From assembly GCF_946481155.1 (NCBI RefSeq), contig NZ_CAMLMK010000064.1, positions 1-16,372 of the forward strand: a DNA stretch of 16,372 nt. The letters are read 5' to 3'. Positions 14,594 to 16,372 of this stretch are shown here, in pieces. Each line of letters opens with the position of its first letter. The first letter of the stretch is position 1. Under the pieces are notes generated by a model. It ran no database searches and was not told the DNA's origin. It was given only the letters and a program-made list of their open reading frames with translations. The DNA is from an uncultured Flavobacterium sp. (lineage in GTDB: Bacteria; Bacteroidota; Bacteroidia; Flavobacteriales; Flavobacteriaceae). A program made the translations under genes and the position numbers.

Positions 14594-15541
14594 TTAATTT
14601 GTTATCAAAAACTCCTGCACATCTTGTGTCCACTGGTTTTTATATTTGGTTAAGTAGTTCTCGTGCCCTGCGTCCTGATAAATTTTTAATTTTTTCTGTC
14701 CGGGAAGGTTGTTAAAAATGGCGTCAATTTCGTTTCTGCTTACTCTTTTGTCTGTGGCTCCATAAAGTAAGAGTGTTGGGCATTTTATGTTATGACTGTA
14801 TTCAGTAGGCTTGTGTCCGAATGCCCAAAACCCACTCTGGATTCCACCCCAAAACACTAATAATCCTGCCATCGGGAAAGTTGGTGCATTCATTACTTTA
14901 AATCTTGCACATACCGTATCATACATCGAACCAAACGGACATTCAAGCATAATTCCTTTTGGGGCAATGCCATGATCATCAATCGACTTCATAATTGCGA
15001 CGGCACCCATCGAAGTCCCGAATAAGTAAATGTTCTTTTCTCCTTTCTTAGTCAAGTAGTCAAAACAGGTTTTCACTTGTTCCGCTTCTAAAAAACCGAT
15101 GGTCGTCTGGCTACCTTCTGAACCGCCGGAACCCATAAAATCAACAAGGAAAGTACTGTAACCTAATTCAAGAAATACCTCCGACTTATCAAGCATGGAA
15201 GATTTGTCCCCACCAAAACCATGAAACAAAATTACTGTTCCTTTTGAATTAGCTGCCTTAATGCTCCAACATTCAATCACTCTGTTGCTTTTCAGTTTTA
15301 TTGTCTCGTAGTCTTGTGTTGGAACTTCTTTATTTTCAGGTCTTGGATTGCTGATACCGAAAGCCAGTATCTTCAATCTTTCCCCACTCGTAAGTTTATT
15401 TGGATTCTTTGTCTTTGCCGATTTACTGTCGGTGAAATGGGTAAACTTATAGGAATGGAATACTGCAACAATATTCATCAGCACGAAAATTACCGTTACT
15501 GTCCAAATACTACATTTTATCCAATTTCTTTTCTTTGTCAA
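14594..15541 (-). CDS. Membrane-anchored alpha/beta hydrolase (serine hydrolase family)
   Basis: The 315-residue protein has an N-terminal membrane segment (about residues 11-29) and a polar linker, followed by an alpha/beta hydrolase domain (about 75-315). VILFHGFGGDKSS (103-115) supplies the oxyanion loop. GTSMGA (175-180) is the nucleophile elbow with S177. D264 in LLLYGATDKRVS and H293 in DAGHENYL complete the triad. The fold and the single anchor suggest an esterase or peptidase-like enzyme at the outer face of the inner membrane, with unknown substrate. The start is a TTG at 15539-15541. Using a downstream Met (residue 22) would cut the membrane segment, and an upstream ATG at 15561-15563 is out of frame. 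A promoter (15574-15607) and GTGTCTA repeats lie upstream. The gene is AT-richer than the mnmE region. Confidence 0.87.
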   Translation of the reverse strand: MTKKRNWIKCSIWTVTVIFVLMNIVAVFHSYKFTHFTDSKSAKTKNPNKLTSGERLKILAFGISNPRPENKEVPTQDYETIKLKSNRVIECWSIKAANSKGTVILFHGFGGDKSSMLDKSEVFLELGYSTFLVDFMGSGGSEGSQTTIGFLEAEQVKTCFDYLTKKGEKNIYLFGTSMGAVAIMKSIDDHGIAPKGIMLECPFGSMYDTVCARFKVMNAPTFPMAGLLVFWGGIQSGFWAFGHKPTEYSHNIKCPTLLLYGATDKRVSRNEIDAIFNNLPGQKKLKIYQDAGHENYLTKYKNQWTQDVQEFLITN

Positions 15542-15573
15542 GATTACATTGTTTGGTTGTCATCAAAGCCTCC

Positions 15574-15607
15574 CAAATGTACTAAAATTCATCAAACCCG
15601 ACCTCAA
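15574..15607 (-). promoter_or_regulatory. Candidate promoter of the alpha/beta hydrolase gene
   Basis: On the minus strand, TTG (15605-15607) is followed after 23 bp by TACATTTG (15574-15581), an exact TAnnTTTG match. The predicted transcript start, near 15568, leaves about 27 nt to the TTG start codon at 15541. The GGGAGG at 15569-15574 would then sit at the very 5' end of the transcript. The spacing is at the long end of the accepted range. Confidence 0.45.
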
Positions 15608-15616
15608 TAAAAACAT

Positions 15617-15728
15617 GTGTCTAAAAAATAATCTCGAAAAAATAATCACACTTTTTGTGTCTATATTTTCATTTTTAAAAAAAGACACGAAATTTGTGTC
15701 TAAATATTTAAAATCAAAAATTAGACAC
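15617..15728. promoter_or_regulatory. Cluster of GTGTCTA-type sites upstream of the alpha/beta hydrolase gene
   Basis: GTGTCTA occurs at 15617-15623, 15657-15663 and 15696-15702, and inverted as TAGACAC at 15722-15728. A further AGACAC at 15683-15688 makes an inverted pair with the third site (7-bp spacer). GTGTCTAA (15696-15703) and TTAGACAC (15721-15728) form an 8-bp inverted repeat with a 17-bp spacer. The cluster lies from about 10 bp upstream of the candidate -33 box outward, the usual place for an activator. No gene is supported in 15542-15777. Confidence 0.55.
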
Positions 15729-15777
15729 TGATAAAAAATACCCAAAAATTAAAAAATAACCTCTCCATATAAAAAAC

Positions 15778-15806
15778 AAAAAGGAATAGCGCTGACTATT
15801 CCTTTT
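15778..15806 (-). terminator. Terminator of the lipoprotein-like gene pair
   Basis: AAAAAGGAATAG (15778-15789) and CTATTCCTTTT (15796-15806) form an 11-bp stem with the loop CGCTGA. Read on the minus strand, the stem is followed by TTTTTGTTTTTT, a good T-tract for the gene ending at 15836. The plus-strand exit (TTTTATATTTTTA) would also be functional. The stem is the same as that of the terminator at 13892-13922. Confidence 0.78.
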
Positions 15807-15835
15807 ATATTTTTATGTATTTAATTTTCAGTCAA

Positions 15836-16325
15836 TTATTGCACTGCAAACTCAATAACCCCAGGACCAGGTTCGTTATGCAAAATATTAGTATCTAATC
15901 GATATCGGTTACATTCTGAAGCACCCTGAAATGAAATATAATCATTTGTGTGCAATGTATAGGTCCCTAATTTATTCAGTGTAATAATTACTTCCATTTC
16001 ATAGCTATTTGTATTTGCATTATAGGGAACATTAAACCAGTTTGTTTCACTGCCCTGACTTCCGGAGGTAAATGTTAACTGGTTACCTGCAAAAAGACTA
16101 CTATATGAGGTAATAAATAAGCCTTCATAATCATTTGTCTTTTCCGGTAAATTTATCTCCTGACCAAAGTAAGTATTTGTAGCGGGCACATTAATTCTAA
16201 ATATTACCACATCACCTTGGTTATAAATTGTTTGCAGTGGAAATAAAGTAATTAAATCATCAACCCTGCTGTGCTGCCATAATCAAAAGAAATAATCCTG
16301 TGTATTTTAATAATTTAGAAAACAT
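15836..16325 (-). pseudogene. Small exported (probably lipo-) protein, frameshifted after the signal sequence
   Basis: The likely start is the ATG at 16323-16325, which overlaps the preceding stop codon (TAATG). From there, 21 codons encode a signal-like N-terminus, MFSKLLKYTGLFLLIMAAQQG, followed by two stops in a row (TGA TGA, 16257-16262). The neighbouring frame is open from 16264 to 15836. It continues as VDDLITLFPLQTIYNQGD, then through the body (for example WFNVPYNANTNSYEMEV and CNRYRLDTNIL) to the end GVIEFAVQ. That frame has no ATG, GTG or TTG between its upstream stop and the GTG at 16210. Loss of two bases would explain it: restoring a Cys codon after GGT gives ...QQGC-DDLITL, a lipobox-like site. 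Alternatively there is a sequencing error, or translation starts at GTG 16210 without a signal. No known domain is recognised in the beta-rich body. The end resembles that of the upstream gene. Confidence 0.6.
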
Positions 16326-16372
16326 TACTGTACTGTAAACTCTATTTTTCCTTCACTATTCCGACCTGCTAT
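16325..16372 (-). CDS. Partial gene, C-terminus of a probable paralogue of the next gene
   Basis: Only the last 15 codons and the TAA stop (16325-16327) are in the window, reading leftward from the right edge: IAGRNSEGKIEFTVQ. The ending GKIEFTVQ matches GVIEFAVQ at the end of the downstream gene in six of eight positions. The stop overlaps the ATG of the downstream gene by one base. That suggests a tandem duplication within one operon, but a 15-residue fragment is short evidence. No function can be given. Confidence 0.55.
   Translation of the reverse strand: MAGRNSEGKIEFTVQ

Noticed and set aside
15617..15728. GTGTCTA repeats as a CRISPR array
   Set aside because: The repeated unit is only 7 bp, one copy is inverted, and spacing is irregular. 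CRISPR repeats are longer and uniformly oriented, and no cas genes are present.
15549..15745. Short open frames in the hydrolase upstream region on both strands
   Set aside because: They are AT-rich, overlap each other and the repeat cluster, and show no domain or signal feature.
16257..16270. Programmed +1 frameshift at the lipoprotein junction
   Set aside because: The site GGT TGA lacks the slippery run and stimulatory sequence seen in known +1 sites. A two-base loss, which restores a Cys codon, is the simpler explanation.

Overview
The window looks like chromosomal DNA of a Bacteroidota bacterium, most likely a Flavobacteriaceae member close to Flavobacterium. The reasons are the gliding-motility genes gldF and gldG, AT-rich spacers, promoter candidates of the Bacteroidota type (TTG near -33, TAnnTTTG near -7), and proteins with flavobacterial character. 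The assignment rests on protein and motif recognition, not on a database search. No rRNA, tRNA, CRISPR array, transposase or integrase was seen.

Layout, left to right. A sensor histidine kinase on the minus strand runs off the left edge (1-972). Its upstream spacer carries 10-bp direct repeats that look like response-regulator sites, and leads into a secreted TlpA-type thioredoxin gene (1164-1967) that ends in a strong terminator. Next come an ABC1/AarF-type kinase with C-terminal membrane anchors (2148-3824) and, convergent to it, a PhoH-family ATPase (3906-4856). The two share a bidirectional terminator. Divergent from the PhoH gene is a co-directional block: a SAM hydrolase/adenosyltransferase-family protein, a small ABM-fold monooxygenase-like protein, gldF, gldG, and then dnaN behind its own promoter. 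A strong terminator separates dnaN from a convergent two-domain universal stress protein (9989-10825). mnmE follows (11003-12427), with an FAD monooxygenase 5 bp downstream that carries an unusual DnaJ-like CxxCxGxG zinc ribbon at its N-terminus.

The right end (about 13.9-16.37 kb) is more AT-rich and accessory in character. It holds a DinB-family protein bracketed by related structured repeats, and a membrane-anchored alpha/beta hydrolase whose upstream region has four GTGTCTA-type sites and a recognisable promoter. At the edge lies a tandem pair of small exported proteins of unknown family, one intact only in its last 15 residues and the other apparently frameshifted exactly at its lipobox.

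How the genes work together: GldF and GldG are the membrane permease and extracytoplasmic partner of the Gld ABC transporter, whose ATPase GldA is not in this window. DnaN and MnmE are core replication and tRNA-modification proteins. The thioredoxin, ABC1 kinase, PhoH and UspA-like proteins are envelope-redox, quinone or stress-type housekeeping functions. I did not find a convincing new multi-gene system. The items most worth a second look are the frameshifted tandem lipoproteins, the GTGTCTA operator-like cluster, the zinc-ribbon/FAD fusion, and the SAM-hydrolase homologue whose usual catalytic residues appear to be missing.
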